From: Armatimonadota bacterium
GTDB lineage: Bacteria; Armatimonadota; UBA5829
Assembly: GCA_039679645.1 (NCBI GenBank)
Contig: JBDKUO010000065.1
Location: 33,576-97,575, forward strand
DNA length: 64,000 nt
Reading direction: 5' to 3'
This document shows positions 46,725 through 55,574 of this stretch, piece after piece (positions within the stretch are counted from its first letter, which is position 1; each line of letters starts with the position of its first letter). Under the pieces are notes generated by a model. That model was not told the DNA's origin. It searched no databases and was given only the letters and a program-made list of their open reading frames with translations. The translations under genes were made by a program, and so were the position numbers.

Positions 46725-47993
46725 TCAGCTTTTCTCGGGCGGTATGCCGAAAAGTTCGCGGGCAATTTCCAGCTTCTGGCTGCCGCCGTTTGCCGCATAG
46801 TCTTTCATGCGAATAATGGGGTCGTGCGTAAGTTTTGTGACAGTGGATTTGAGAGCGCGCCTCACGCACTCCCTGTCCTCTTCAGACAAGTGCGCCAGCT
46901 TTGACGAGCACCGCTCCCATTGAAGCTCGTATATGGACTCAAACTTCTCCTGAAGTAGTCTGATGAGCGGCACCGCTTCAATAGTGCGCAGATATGCAGT
47001 AAACTCAGCCGTCTCGGCATCGACAATTTCGCTTACTTTATCAATCTCGGCCCTGCGCTCATCTTCAGAACGCTCGACCAGAAACCTCAGGTCGTCTATG
47101 TCATAGAGAAACACGCCGTCCTGGTTCGATACGCCCGGCTCGATGTCGCGCGGCATGGCTATGTCTATCAAAAAGAGAGGCGCTCTGCACCTCGACGCCA
47201 TCACGCGCTCGATAATATCTTTTGTGATTACAGGCTCGCGAGATGATGTCGAGCTTATCACCACGTCCGCCTTGCCCAGCGCATCCTCCAGGTGATCGAG
47301 TTCGACTGCCTCTCCGCCAAGCTCCTCAACCAGTTTTTCCACCCTGGGCAGAGTTCGGCTGCAGACATATACCTTGTTCACGCCATTGGCCTTGAGGTGA
47401 GTAGTCGCGAGTTTGCTCATCTTTCCTGCGCCGATAAGCAGGGCTGCGCGTCCTTCAAGCGAGCCGAAGACAAACCGGGCCAGTTCGACCGCAGCAGCTC
47501 CAATGGAAAACGCTCCACGCGAGATGCCCGTCTCGGTGCGGGCGCGCTTGCCGACAGCTATCGCACGCTGAAAAAGATTATTGAGGATCGAGCCGGTATA
47601 ACCGCCGTCACATGCGCCGCTGTAGGCGTTCTTGATCTGCCCTAATATCTGAGTCTCGCCAAGAGACATGGAATCCAGCCCGCTTGCAACCTCAAAGAGA
47701 TGCTTTGCCCCATGATGGCATGAATAGCAATATACGTACTCGCTCAGTTGAGTCCGGTCAATATGCCCGTAGCCGGCCAGGAAATCCAGCAGCGCCTCTT
47801 TATCACTGCGGCTGGATGTCACTGCGTAAATTTCCGTGCGGTTGCATGTCGAGAGAACACAGACTTCCGATACACATTCACTCGATCTCAGTGAGCGGAG
47901 CGCATCGGCCAGATCGGCCTCCCCGATAGCGAGTTTCTCACGAACCTCAATTGGGGCTGAATTGTGGTTTACACCGACTGCGACTAAATACAA
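46725..47993 (-). CDS. hemA: glutamyl-tRNA reductase
   Basis: This 422-residue protein carries out the first step of the C5 tetrapyrrole pathway. The catalytic Cys 50 is in LSTCNRTEIY. The NADPH-binding region is ALLIGAGKMSKLATTHLKANG, and the C-terminal dimerisation helices follow (LTHDPIIRMKDYA). Its start overlaps the preceding precorrin-2 dehydrogenase-like gene by ten bases. It ends the ccm-hem operon, feeding heme to the cytochrome c maturation proteins made by the same transcript. Confidence 0.96.
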   Translation of the reverse strand: MYLVAVGVNHNSAPIEVREKLAIGEADLADALRSLRSSECVSEVCVLSTCNRTEIYAVTSSRSDKEALLDFLAGYGHIDRTQLSEYVYCYSCHHGAKHLFEVASGLDSMSLGETQILGQIKNAYSGACDGGYTGSILNNLFQRAIAVGKRARTETGISRGAFSIGAAAVELARFVFGSLEGRAALLIGAGKMSKLATTHLKANGVNKVYVCSRTLPRVEKLVEELGGEAVELDHLEDALGKADVVISSTSSREPVITKDIIERVMASRCRAPLFLIDIAMPRDIEPGVSNQDGVFLYDIDDLRFLVERSEDERRAEIDKVSEIVDAETAEFTAYLRTIEAVPLIRLLQEKFESIYELQWERCSSKLAHLSEEDRECVRRALKSTVTKLTHDPIIRMKDYAANGGSQKLEIARELFGIPPEKS

Positions 47994-48598
47994 TGCTGAG
48001 CCATCTCCCTTGCCTGCTCGCCATGACCGGCTTTAAGCAACTCGAGTATACCGCTTTCGATGAGCCTGCTAAACGCGGCCTCTCGCTGGGCATGCGACCT
48101 GTAGCGTCTCTTGACCTGCTCACGAAACTCCCCCATCAGATCTACAAACGCTTCGTACTCAGGCCCGTATGCCTGCTCCAACTGCTCGCGGATGCGCATG
48201 CTCAATGCGGGGCTTTTGCCCGAGGTAGTCACAGAGATCACAAGGTCGCCCCTGCGGCATGTCGCGGGAACTATGAAGCTGCACAGTTTGGGGTCGTCAA
48301 CCACGTTTACAGGTATGCCCTGCCCCGCTGCATCATGAGAGACTGCTGCATTGACTGATCTGTCATCAGTTGCTGCGAATACAAGTGAGCATCCTGTAAT
48401 GTCGTCGGGTTCGTAGGATCGTCTATGTAATATGACGCCGTCCACGCTTTCGAGTTCCGCGCATATATTGGGAGAAATGACGGACACGACAGCGCCCGCC
48501 TCGCGCAGAGACTGAGCTTTGCGCAGCGCCACCTGACCGCCGCCGACTAAAAGGCATTTCTTTCCGGTCAGATCAAGCATTATCGGGTAATATCCCAT
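47984..48598 (-). CDS. precorrin-2 dehydrogenase / sirohydrochlorin ferrochelatase-like protein (CysG N-terminal type)
   Basis: This 204-residue protein has the NAD-binding start LDLTGKKCLLVGGGQVALRKAQSLREAGA, PDDITGCSLVFAATDD, and VPATCRRGDLVISVTTSGKSPALSMRIRE, the CysG-N / Met8 / SirC pattern. It oxidises precorrin-2 towards siroheme; some members also chelate iron. It lacks the SUMT methyltransferase half. ATG 48598 follows GAGGATACTG. It sits between ccmF and hemA with a ten-base overlap onto hemA. Confidence 0.9.
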   Translation of the reverse strand: MGYYPIMLDLTGKKCLLVGGGQVALRKAQSLREAGAVVSVISPNICAELESVDGVILHRRSYEPDDITGCSLVFAATDDRSVNAAVSHDAAGQGIPVNVVDDPKLCSFIVPATCRRGDLVISVTTSGKSPALSMRIREQLEQAYGPEYEAFVDLMGEFREQVKRRYRSHAQREAAFSRLIESGILELLKAGHGEQAREMAQHCI

Positions 48599-48638
48599 CA
48601 GTATCCTCAAAAATAGTTGAGAGCGGAGAGCCAAGATA

Positions 48639-50621
48639 TCATCGCTCAGTTATTGCAAGCGATCCGCCGATCAATATCAATATCGTGCCTGCCCAGAGCA
48701 GCAATATAAACGGTTTCTTGGCCACCTCTATTACAACTTTCTCAGCGATGCCGTTTCCGCTCACCCCAAGCTGCACGCCAGCGGTCATAGTACGCATATC
48801 AGGCCCGCCATTGCTGACAAAACGCTGAAACGCAAACGTGTAGCCATCGACTTTCGCAGGCTTGTCTCGGCTGAGCGTGATCTCTACCGGCTTACCGTGT
48901 CCCGAATCGTATTCAAGGCGCACAAGGTGAGATTCGACCTGCATACCGATCAGCGTAACCCTGGATTGTGTGCCGGGTATCGTAAAGGGCAGCGCCGCCC
49001 AGCCACTCTCGGTCATGGACGCGACTGGGGTGATTGTGTTACTTTCGATATCACCGGGCGATATATACATGTCGCCGGTCAGTGATGGCATGATAAACGG
49101 TGATCTGACTGATCCGCGCTGAGAATATTCTATTGCAAGCGGCAGAATCGAATCATCACCTTTGCGCGACATTTTAAGATTTATAACTTCTTTTGTATCG
49201 CTGATCCTCTTCGTGCCTACGTATGCAAATTCGTAACCCAACGCACGCTTTGCCATGCCGCCCTTGATAAGCGTCATATTGGCTGATCTGCCTGACAGAG
49301 AAAAAATAATCCCAAGGATCATCATTATCACGCCTGCATGAGCAATATATGCCGCGTGTGATGATCGAAATTCTAATTTTATCTTGACTCCGTCACGGCT
49401 CCAGGCAAGTATGGAAGCCAGAACAATCAGCAATATGAGCGCGCACGCTATTGGAATGGACATCCTGGTATAGAAACTCGGCTGCAGGCCAGATTTTGTG
49501 ACCAACGGATATGACGTCCCAGCGGCAACCACCGCCGCGAAGACTACCAAAACGATGATGCCGAGTGAGAGCATGAAATCCCTTGAAGCAAGCACAAGGT
49601 TGGGCTTTTGCGTTGAGACCGAATTCCATCGGCTGACGACAAGGACAATCGAAAAGATGGTATAGGTCAGCACGAACGCAAGCAGATAGCCGGATGTGCC
49701 TAAGTCTGCAAAAGAATGCACCGATAACTTGGACAACACGCCGCTTCGTGTGAGGAATGTGGCATACAAGACCAACAAAAAAGTAACAATCGCGAGTATA
49801 ATATTGCCGCGCACGTTTCTGCCTTTGTATCGCTGCAGGATCAGACCATGGACGAGCGCGGTCGCAGTAAGCCACGGGACAAGTGATGCATTCTCGACAG
49901 GGTCCCAGCTCCAGTATCCGCCCCAGCCGAGGACTTCATACGACCATATCATCCCGAGAATGATTCCGGCGCTTAAAGATACCCAGCCAAATAGCGCCCA
50001 CGGCATGCACTGTTTTACCCAGCTCTTAGGGTCGCCCTTGATTAAGGCAGCCACAGCCAATGCAGCGGGGACTATCAGCGCGGCATACCCGAGAAATATA
50101 ATCGGCGGGTGTATGGCCATCCATGGGTTCTTCAGCAGGGGGTTCAGTCCTATTCCCGTCGAGCCCGGCTGGTAGTCGGCAAGCAGTCGAAACGGATCGG
50201 ACTTTATGAGCAGGATCAAAAAGAATGATTGCACGGATGTCCAAAAGGCCATAACCGATGCGTTTTGTCTGCGCGATATGATCAGGCCTATGATTCCGGC
50301 CAACAGCGCCCATAGCAGCAGGGAGCCCTCCTGGCCCGCCCAGAGGCTGGATATCTTGTAGAGCAGAGAGTCGGTGGGGCCGCTGTAGTCATGAATATAT
50401 GCGATGTCATATCGAGCGCCGGACAATATCTGCTGCAGAAGGTATACTGCCGCGTATGCCGTGCCTGTCACTGAAGCAATATATGACCTCTTCGCCCAGA
50501 TACGCAGAGTTTTGTTCTGCGAAAAGGCGAACGCAAAATAGCATGCAAACGATATGACCGCGCACGCGAATGCTATATATATGGAAAAGTTGTCGGCTGA
50601 TATTTTCACCAGAACAATCAC
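48639..50621 (-). CDS. ccmF: heme lyase CcmF/NrfE family protein
   Basis: This 660-residue inner-membrane protein has about 14-15 helices. The WWD heme-handling domain reads WGGYWSWDPVENASLVPWL (about 234-252), WAGQEGSLLLWALL is the early conserved loop, and a periplasmic domain lies near 450-630. CcmF transfers heme from CcmE to apocytochrome c. The GTG start, eight bases after the ccmE stop, has no strong Shine-Dalgarno sequence; GTG 50609 is an alternative. No ccmH or ccmG gene is nearby. Confidence 0.93.
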   Translation of the reverse strand: MIVLVKISADNFSIYIAFACAVISFACYFAFAFSQNKTLRIWAKRSYIASVTGTAYAAVYLLQQILSGARYDIAYIHDYSGPTDSLLYKISSLWAGQEGSLLLWALLAGIIGLIISRRQNASVMAFWTSVQSFFLILLIKSDPFRLLADYQPGSTGIGLNPLLKNPWMAIHPPIIFLGYAALIVPAALAVAALIKGDPKSWVKQCMPWALFGWVSLSAGIILGMIWSYEVLGWGGYWSWDPVENASLVPWLTATALVHGLILQRYKGRNVRGNIILAIVTFLLVLYATFLTRSGVLSKLSVHSFADLGTSGYLLAFVLTYTIFSIVLVVSRWNSVSTQKPNLVLASRDFMLSLGIIVLVVFAAVVAAGTSYPLVTKSGLQPSFYTRMSIPIACALILLIVLASILAWSRDGVKIKLEFRSSHAAYIAHAGVIMMILGIIFSLSGRSANMTLIKGGMAKRALGYEFAYVGTKRISDTKEVINLKMSRKGDDSILPLAIEYSQRGSVRSPFIMPSLTGDMYISPGDIESNTITPVASMTESGWAALPFTIPGTQSRVTLIGMQVESHLVRLEYDSGHGKPVEITLSRDKPAKVDGYTFAFQRFVSNGGPDMRTMTAGVQLGVSGNGIAEKVVIEVAKKPFILLLWAGTILILIGGSLAITER

Positions 50622-50629
50622 TCAATATA

Positions 50630-50995
50630 TCATCTATATCTGGACGGGCACTTGATAAGGACCTGGTCGGCGATAAACTCGCCGCCGGTAAATTTTCCTC
50701 GTACAAGCGCCTTTGGAGACGTATCGAAATTGGCGGGTTTAACGCCCTTATAGCTGACTTTAAGCTTATCGCCCTTATCATCGGCAAGTGTGAAGAGCAG
50801 ACTGCCGTTGGAATCGGAATAACGGACCTTGCCCGACAAGATTTTACCTATGAACTGCACGGGTTTGCCGTTTGATGCCCGCACTTCGGATACACGGGTC
50901 ATATAAGGAGCGCGGGCAGCCGTCATCTCCCTGACTCCAAGACACCCGAATCCCAATATTACAAGCGTGCCGATTATGTATGGGAGTCTGTTCAA
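50630..50995 (-). CDS. ccmE: heme chaperone CcmE, CxxxY variant
   Basis: This 121-residue protein has one N-terminal membrane anchor (about 5-22) and a periplasmic OB barrel (PVQFIGKILSGKVRYS, VSYKGVKPANFD, ALVRGKFTGGEFIADQVLIKC). The usual covalent heme-binding His in HxxxY is replaced by Cys 116 in CPSRY, with Tyr 120 kept. This CxxxY form is known from archaea and some deltaproteobacteria, where maturation runs without CcmH. The tail stops one residue after the Tyr, shorter than enterobacterial CcmE. The start overlaps the ccmC stop by four bases. Confidence 0.92.
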   Translation of the reverse strand: MNRLPYIIGTLVILGFGCLGVREMTAARAPYMTRVSEVRASNGKPVQFIGKILSGKVRYSDSNGSLLFTLADDKGDKLKVSYKGVKPANFDTSPKALVRGKFTGGEFIADQVLIKCPSRYR

Positions 50996-51660
50996 TTCTT
51001 GCCTCTCGCGATCAGCTTACCGACTTGAGCCCAAAAGACCCATAAATATAGCCAGGCTGCGCTCATCGACGCAGCCAACATTGCTACAAGATATTCAGAC
51101 GAAATGCCTCCGCCTGAGAGCGTATCCGTAGGGTGCAGTCCGCCGAGTATCCTTGGAAGCACGAACACGAGATACGGCATCACGGCGCACGCAAGAATGT
51201 TATATACCGCCCCTACTCTTGCCCGTGCAGACTTGCCGGGGATTGCGCTTCTGAGCGCAAAATATGCCGCATATACGATCAGCAGCATGAGAATAGTCGT
51301 TTCGCGAGGGTCCCAGTTCCATGCGGCGCCCCATTCCAGTTTGGCGAATATCATCCCGCTCAGGGTCGCAAGCACAGTAAATGCAAACCCAAGTCCGGCT
51401 GAAACTGATGACTTTATATCAAGGTCAACCCTGCCCTTCGCGAGATAAGCTATAGCGTAAATAGTGGAAATCACATAGGCGGCTACGGCAAGCATTGCGC
51501 ATGGCACATGAAAGACGACAATCCGAGCAGCGCCTGGGTCCGCAAAGCCAATCGCAGGCGGGACGTATACTATCACGCCAACTATCACAGCCAGCGTCCA
51601 TACTATCCACCCTATCAGAATTGCCGGACTTGATTGAGTTTTACTGTCTAATCTTCCCAT
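50992..51660 (-). CDS. ccmC: heme exporter/handling protein CcmC
   Basis: This 222-residue protein has six membrane helices. The WWD-type loop AAWNWDPRETT and the two heme-ligand histidines (His 51 in VVFHVPCAM and the one in GGLHPTD) fit CcmC. It presents heme to CcmE. It overlaps both the ccmB end and the ccmE start. No ccmD-size reading frame separates it from ccmE. Confidence 0.93.
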   Translation of the reverse strand: MGRLDSKTQSSPAILIGWIVWTLAVIVGVIVYVPPAIGFADPGAARIVVFHVPCAMLAVAAYVISTIYAIAYLAKGRVDLDIKSSVSAGLGFAFTVLATLSGMIFAKLEWGAAWNWDPRETTILMLLIVYAAYFALRSAIPGKSARARVGAVYNILACAVMPYLVFVLPRILGGLHPTDTLSGGGISSEYLVAMLAASMSAAWLYLWVFWAQVGKLIARGKN

Positions 51661-52337
51661 ATAAACCTGAACAACATTAGACTCACAGTGATGACTGTGA
51701 TGCTATAGTATATAAGCAATTTCAAATCGCTCATGGCGCTGTGGCCGCCTATTGCAATACTTGACCCATGGACCGCCAGAGCCAGCGCCGGGATGAGCAG
51801 CGGAAAACTAACAACTGCGAATAACGCTCCCTTTACCGATGCACGCGCGACCATTGCGGCAGCCATTGTAGCGCCGGCGCTCAGCGCCAACCCTCCGACT
51901 ATCAGCAGAGCGATCAACATGCCCCAATCCGACACATAGCAGTTCATAAAAACCGCGAATAGAGGCACGCACACAATCTCCATCGCGATCAAAACAGACC
52001 AGTTGAATACCAGCTTGCCCAGATAGACCGCATTTGGTCTCGCGGCAAGCTTAAGAGTGCCGGATGTAAATGTTTCGCCCTCATGCACAAATGACCTGCT
52101 CAAACCGGACATCGCCGAAAAGTATATTATCAGCCATAACAGCGCTGATGAGACCGACGCGTCGCCACCCCACACACTCGACGTGAACGACACAGCCACC
52201 GTGCTTGTGACCGCAAATAGAAGCACCGCACCTAGAGCATGGCGTGCGCGCAGTTCACAGGTCATGTCTTTGCACAACACTGCCCATGCCGACCTTGCAT
52301 AGTGAAGCAGACCTGCCTGCCGCCCAATCGATTTCAT
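51648..52337 (-). CDS. ccmB: heme ABC exporter subunit CcmB
   Basis: This 229-residue membrane subunit has six helices, with CKDMTCELRARHALGAVLLFA near the N-terminus and FVHEGETFTSGTLKLAARPNAVYLGKL, the typical CcmB cytoplasmic loop. ATG 52337 follows CGAGG and overlaps the ccmA stop by four bases. It partners CcmA in the complex that frees heme-loaded CcmE. Confidence 0.93.
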   Translation of the reverse strand: MKSIGRQAGLLHYARSAWAVLCKDMTCELRARHALGAVLLFAVTSTVAVSFTSSVWGGDASVSSALLWLIIYFSAMSGLSRSFVHEGETFTSGTLKLAARPNAVYLGKLVFNWSVLIAMEIVCVPLFAVFMNCYVSDWGMLIALLIVGGLALSAGATMAAAMVARASVKGALFAVVSFPLLIPALALAVHGSSIAIGGHSAMSDLKLLIYYSITVITVSLMLFRFIWED

Positions 52338-52954
52338 CTTCCGACCTCGCCCAGGTCCAGACAAGACTCGCATATCGCGGCTTCGTCTCTGTCATTTGTG
52401 GCCAGCACAGCAATACCCCGTTTCGACCGTCGATCAATCACACTTCGAGTCATTTCGATGCCTTTTTTATCGAGGTTGGCTGACGGTTCGTCCAAAAGCA
52501 GCACAAGCGGGTCATGGATCAGCGCCGCAGCGTAACATGCGCGCCTCTGCAGGCCCGAAGAGAGGTTTTTAACAAGATCGTCTGCGCGGTCGGCGATATC
52601 AACCTCATCAAGCGCCTGGTCTATTCTGGCTCTTCCGACATATCCCCTTGCTGATGACAAAAACCTCAGGTTTTCACGGACTGTAAGCTCGCCGTAAAGC
52701 CGAACGTCCGGCGCAACCAGCCCAACAATATCTCGAACACAGTCATGCGGCACGCGAACACCGTCTATCTCCAGACTGACTTGGCCTTCAGTCGGAGTGA
52801 GCAGATCGGCGATGATCCGCATAAGAGTGGATTTACCGGATCCGTTCGGGCCGGTAATTGCCATACGAGCGCCATCGAACACGAAGTCGATGCCATGCAG
52901 GACTTCACGGTCGTCATACTCATGGCTCAGGTTTGAAATCTGCAGCTTAACCAT
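52334..52954 (-). CDS. ccmA: heme ABC exporter ATPase CcmA
   Basis: This 206-residue ATPase has Walker A ITGPNGSGKST, the signature NLSSGLQRRA, Walker B VLLLDEPSANLD and a final His-loop region replaced by LATNDRDEA. The start at 52954 (MVKLQISNLSHEY) fits the family; the longer open frame has no support. It is the first gene of the ccm-hem operon. Powering the CcmABCD complex at the inner membrane is the known role. Confidence 0.92.
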   Translation of the reverse strand: MVKLQISNLSHEYDDREVLHGIDFVFDGARMAITGPNGSGKSTLMRIIADLLTPTEGQVSLEIDGVRVPHDCVRDIVGLVAPDVRLYGELTVRENLRFLSSARGYVGRARIDQALDEVDIADRADDLVKNLSSGLQRRACYAAALIHDPLVLLLDEPSANLDKKGIEMTRSVIDRRSKRGIAVLATNDRDEAAICESCLDLGEVGR

Positions 52955-53081
52955 AGGCACATCAATTATCCCATCCCGGATGAAGATGGTCAAGCTGAGC
53001 GTTAAATACGGTGACACTGCAATTATAGCTGCGATTGTGGATTATTTGCCGCGATTTTATCGCAATTGCCTCCAGCACCGC

Positions 53082-53111
53082 TTGCACGGGCTGCCCGAAA
53101 AGTGGTATATT
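53082..53111 (+). promoter_or_regulatory. promoter of tRNA(CAT)
   Basis: TTGCAC (53082-53087), an 18-base spacer and TATATT (53106-53111) lie 16 bases before the mature tRNA 5' end. Confidence 0.65.
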
Positions 53112-53127
53112 ATATTGCAATTGTCGT

Positions 53128-53202
53128 GGGCCCATAGCTCAGCGGTAGAGCGGGCGGCTCATAACCGCTTGGTCCTTGGTTCGAATCCGAGTGGGCCCAC
53201 CA
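53128..53202 (+). tRNA. tRNA with CAT anticodon, probably tRNA-Ile2 (lysidine type)
   Basis: This 75-base cloverleaf has CCA encoded and discriminator A. The acceptor is GGGCCCA/TGGGCCC, the anticodon loop CTCATAA. C4:G69 and C5:G68, which help TilS recognise tRNA-Ile2, are present, and the GGCTCATAACC arm resembles known Ile2 tRNAs. Elongator tRNA-Met is the alternative. A tyrosine recombinase gene follows, so the 3' half is a likely attachment site. Confidence 0.9.
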
Positions 53203-53251
53203 ACTAACAAATCCGCATGTGATTTAAGCTCAAAAACACCCCTAAAATGAA

Positions 53252-53317
53252 CCAAGGACGGTTGTAAAATAGGCCTAACCGTCCTTGGATTTGTAAATTC
53301 CCGCTAACCGTCCTTGG
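53252..53317. repeat. three copies of AACCGTCCTTGG, first two as inverted repeat
   Basis: The 12-mer AACCGTCCTTGG occurs at 53277-53288 and 53306-53317 on the plus strand and at 53252-53263 on the minus strand, all between the tRNA and the integrase. The first and second can pair as a hairpin. GTCCTTGGTTC, part of this unit, also occurs in the tRNA T-arm region (53172-53182) and at 53310-53320. Likely integrase arm-binding or regulatory sites. Confidence 0.7.
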
Positions 53318-53359
53318 TTCAAAATTGCCGTGATTACAGCCCTTTTTGGGAGGTTCATC

Positions 53360-54325
53360 ATGGCTGAAAATGTCGTCAGAATACCAGGTTTTACAGGGAT
53401 TGCAGATACCTTTGACTCCGCTATTAGCGCATTCAAGACATACTGCAGGAGTCGTAACCTATCCCCCAACACCATCGACTACTACGGATACTGCCTGCTC
53501 TCATTAACCCGCTTCCTTGAAGCACACTACCAGGCCTTGACCCCACGGGATGTAACCTGCCAGGTCGTGCGGGAATATCTGCTTGACCAAACGGACAGGA
53601 ACAGCCCGTCCACGGCCTGCCATTGCCATACCACGTTATGCGTTTTCTTCGGATACCTGCAGTCCGAAGGTTTCCTCGAATCCAACCCTATGACCCATGT
53701 AGACAAGCCCAAACGCCGTAAGACAGTCATCAACACGTTCTCTATGAAGCAAGTCGATGATATCCTTGCTACGTGTAAGCGTGACTTCGCCAGTATCCGT
53801 GACAAGGCAATCATTATGATGCTTGTTGATTGCGGACTTCGCGCCTCTGAGCTTTGCGGTATCACAGTCAATGACTTCGATTGGGCAGAGTCCACCGTGC
53901 TTGTCTTGGGCAAAGGCGATAAGGAACGCATAGTCCCCTTTGGGCAGGCAACCCGGCAGGCTCTTAATGCCTACAACGCAAGACGTGGGTCTATAGACAC
54001 TGATGCTTACTTCGTGAGCACGCTTGGCACTGCTCTTGACCGTCACCGGCTCAGAGAGATAATCGAACAACGCTGTGAGCTTGCCAAGATAACCGGAGTC
54101 CGATGTTCACCGCATACGTTCAGGCACACGTTCGCAGTCCAATACTTACGCAACGGAGGTGATGTGTTCAGCTTACAAAAGATGCTTGGCCATTCATCGC
54201 TTGATATGACGCGCAAGTATGCGGAACTGAGCCAGACGGACGTTATGGACAAACATCGCCTGTATTCGCCCGCTGACAGGCTTCAATCGGCAAAACAAAC
54301 TAATGGAAGGAAGAGGCTGAAATGA
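53360..54325 (+). CDS. tyrosine recombinase/integrase
   Basis: This 321-residue protein has an N-terminal SAM-like core-binding domain (FKTYCRSRNLSPNTIDYYGYC) and a catalytic domain with Arg in GLRASEL, HTFRHTF (HxxR), the second His in LGHSSLDMTRKYAEL and the nucleophile Tyr in RKYAEL. XerC/D-like length. GGGAGG lies six bases before ATG 53360. It sits 157 bases after the tRNA, as expected for an integrase that uses the tRNA as its site. The next small gene overlaps its stop by four bases. Confidence 0.93.
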   Translation: MAENVVRIPGFTGIADTFDSAISAFKTYCRSRNLSPNTIDYYGYCLLSLTRFLEAHYQALTPRDVTCQVVREYLLDQTDRNSPSTACHCHTTLCVFFGYLQSEGFLESNPMTHVDKPKRRKTVINTFSMKQVDDILATCKRDFASIRDKAIIMMLVDCGLRASELCGITVNDFDWAESTVLVLGKGDKERIVPFGQATRQALNAYNARRGSIDTDAYFVSTLGTALDRHRLREIIEQRCELAKITGVRCSPHTFRHTFAVQYLRNGGDVFSLQKMLGHSSLDMTRKYAELSQTDVMDKHRLYSPADRLQSAKQTNGRKRLK

Positions 54326-54564
54326 GAATGCTAGACAAGCAGAAAATCAAAGCGCACCACTTTAGCAGAGTAACAACAGACAATTTGGGAGAGGGAGTAT
54401 GCAGTGCGTATGTTCCAAAACTCGAACTGCTAATATTAAACTCTTCCTTATCTGGGCCAGAAGCACAGGAAGAACTCAAGCTTAGAGAGTTAAATCCTAC
54501 TGCCGGTATACGGATAGGCATTTCAAATGTCAAAACGCAACTTATGTCGACATTTGAAATTTGA
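54322..54564 (+). CDS. small hypothetical protein coupled to integrase
   Basis: This 80-residue protein is not recognised. It is soluble, with KLELLILNSSLSGPEAQEELKL in the middle. Evidence for a gene is the ATGA overlap with the integrase stop, a GAGG five bases upstream, and a terminator 27 bases after its end. It could be a recombination directionality factor or be non-functional. Confidence 0.5.
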   Translation: MRMLDKQKIKAHHFSRVTTDNLGEGVCSAYVPKLELLILNSSLSGPEAQEELKLRELNPTAGIRIGISNVKTQLMSTFEI

Positions 54565-54590
54565 CCTAACACAATCGAATCCTGAAATTA

Positions 54591-54624
54591 AGCCCCTGGG
54601 AAACACATCTGGGGGCTAGCTTTT
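54591..54624 (+). terminator. terminator after integrase operon
   Basis: AGCCCC (54591-54596) pairs with GGGGCT (54612-54617), followed by AGCTTTT. It separates the integrase operon from the convergent gene at 54624. Confidence 0.65.
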
Positions 54625-55301
54625 CAATCATTCTTCTTCTCTTCATATGCAAGCGTTGCTCGTCGAGTTCGTAGTTCATCCACAACCCAAGTTTCCAATG
54701 TTCCGCCTCCAATGATATGCATGTTGAATGACGAACATGATTTCCGGAACAATTCAAATGGTTCTCTTCCATACAAACTCACATATTCCTGTCTCGCCCT
54801 ATCAGCCACTGTCTCACGTTCAGCATATTTCTTCTTGCTGCGAGAATACAAAACCTTTAGATACGCCTCTTTAACTGGACGCGGTATCCATGGAAATATA
54901 CTATATTTTTCATTCAATAATTCGGCTATCTCTTGCCAGGTAGCACGATACCCTCTAAAGCCCTCAGAACCGCATTGCATCAGGTCAATATGGTCGCGAA
55001 AATCCAGCAAGCGCTTTAGTGACTCTTTATGAGTGCAACGTCCCTTATGTGGCACAGTCACATATTGTTGTCGCGAACCGGGTTGCGATTCTGCGGCAAA
55101 CGCAAAAAATGGTTCTGCGCCCTTGATAAAATATTTGCGGTTTTCCACAGTTGCATAGTCGCATTGGAAATCTTCAAGGTATTTCACCAAGCAATTCCAT
55201 TGTTTATCCGTAACTGAACCATGCCTCTGTTCAATTATGCTCCGCATTTTGCACAACTGTTCTTCTTTGCTCAGCGTTCTCCATTCTATGCGCTCAGTCA
55301 T
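54624..55301 (-). CDS. hypothetical protein of integrative element
   Basis: This protein is about 225 residues long, is not recognised, is predicted soluble and is rich in charged and aromatic residues: TERIEWRTLSKEEQLCKMRSI at the start, WQEIAELLNEKYSIFPWIPRPVKEAYLKVLY in the middle. The long open frame extends to 55475, but the extra segment is hydrophobic and unlike the rest. A TATAAT box on the minus strand at 55359-55354 supports ATG 55301. The only minus-strand gene in the element; such divergent genes are often repressors or accessory genes, but no HTH is clear. Confidence 0.5.
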   Translation of the reverse strand: MTERIEWRTLSKEEQLCKMRSIIEQRHGSVTDKQWNCLVKYLEDFQCDYATVENRKYFIKGAEPFFAFAAESQPGSRQQYVTVPHKGRCTHKESLKRLLDFRDHIDLMQCGSEGFRGYRATWQEIAELLNEKYSIFPWIPRPVKEAYLKVLYSRSKKKYAERETVADRARQEYVSLYGREPFELFRKSCSSFNMHIIGGGTLETWVVDELRTRRATLAYEEKKND

Positions 55302-55574
55302 AATCGCACCATTCAGTAACAAATATATTGGGTCACAATTGTTACCTTGTAAAATTATAACATATAGCCACGCAATGGCTGCAAACAGGCCAAAACAGGA
55401 GGTTCGGACATTAACAAAACTGCTCACACCCTGGAGTTCCTTTGATTCTTTTGATTTCTTTGAATAACTGTGCATTTTTCAAACGAACAATCAATCAAAA
55501 AAAGCTCTAGGGTATTGCCAACTTCTGCACGCTTGTTCTAACCTAAGCTAGTTTAATCTTATGGAGGCAAAGAC

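Noticed and set aside
46580..48630. Short GAGAGTGGAAAG-like repeats at 46580-46610 and 48610-48630
   Set aside because: They are low-complexity purine runs with only loose similarity; not enough to call a repeat family.
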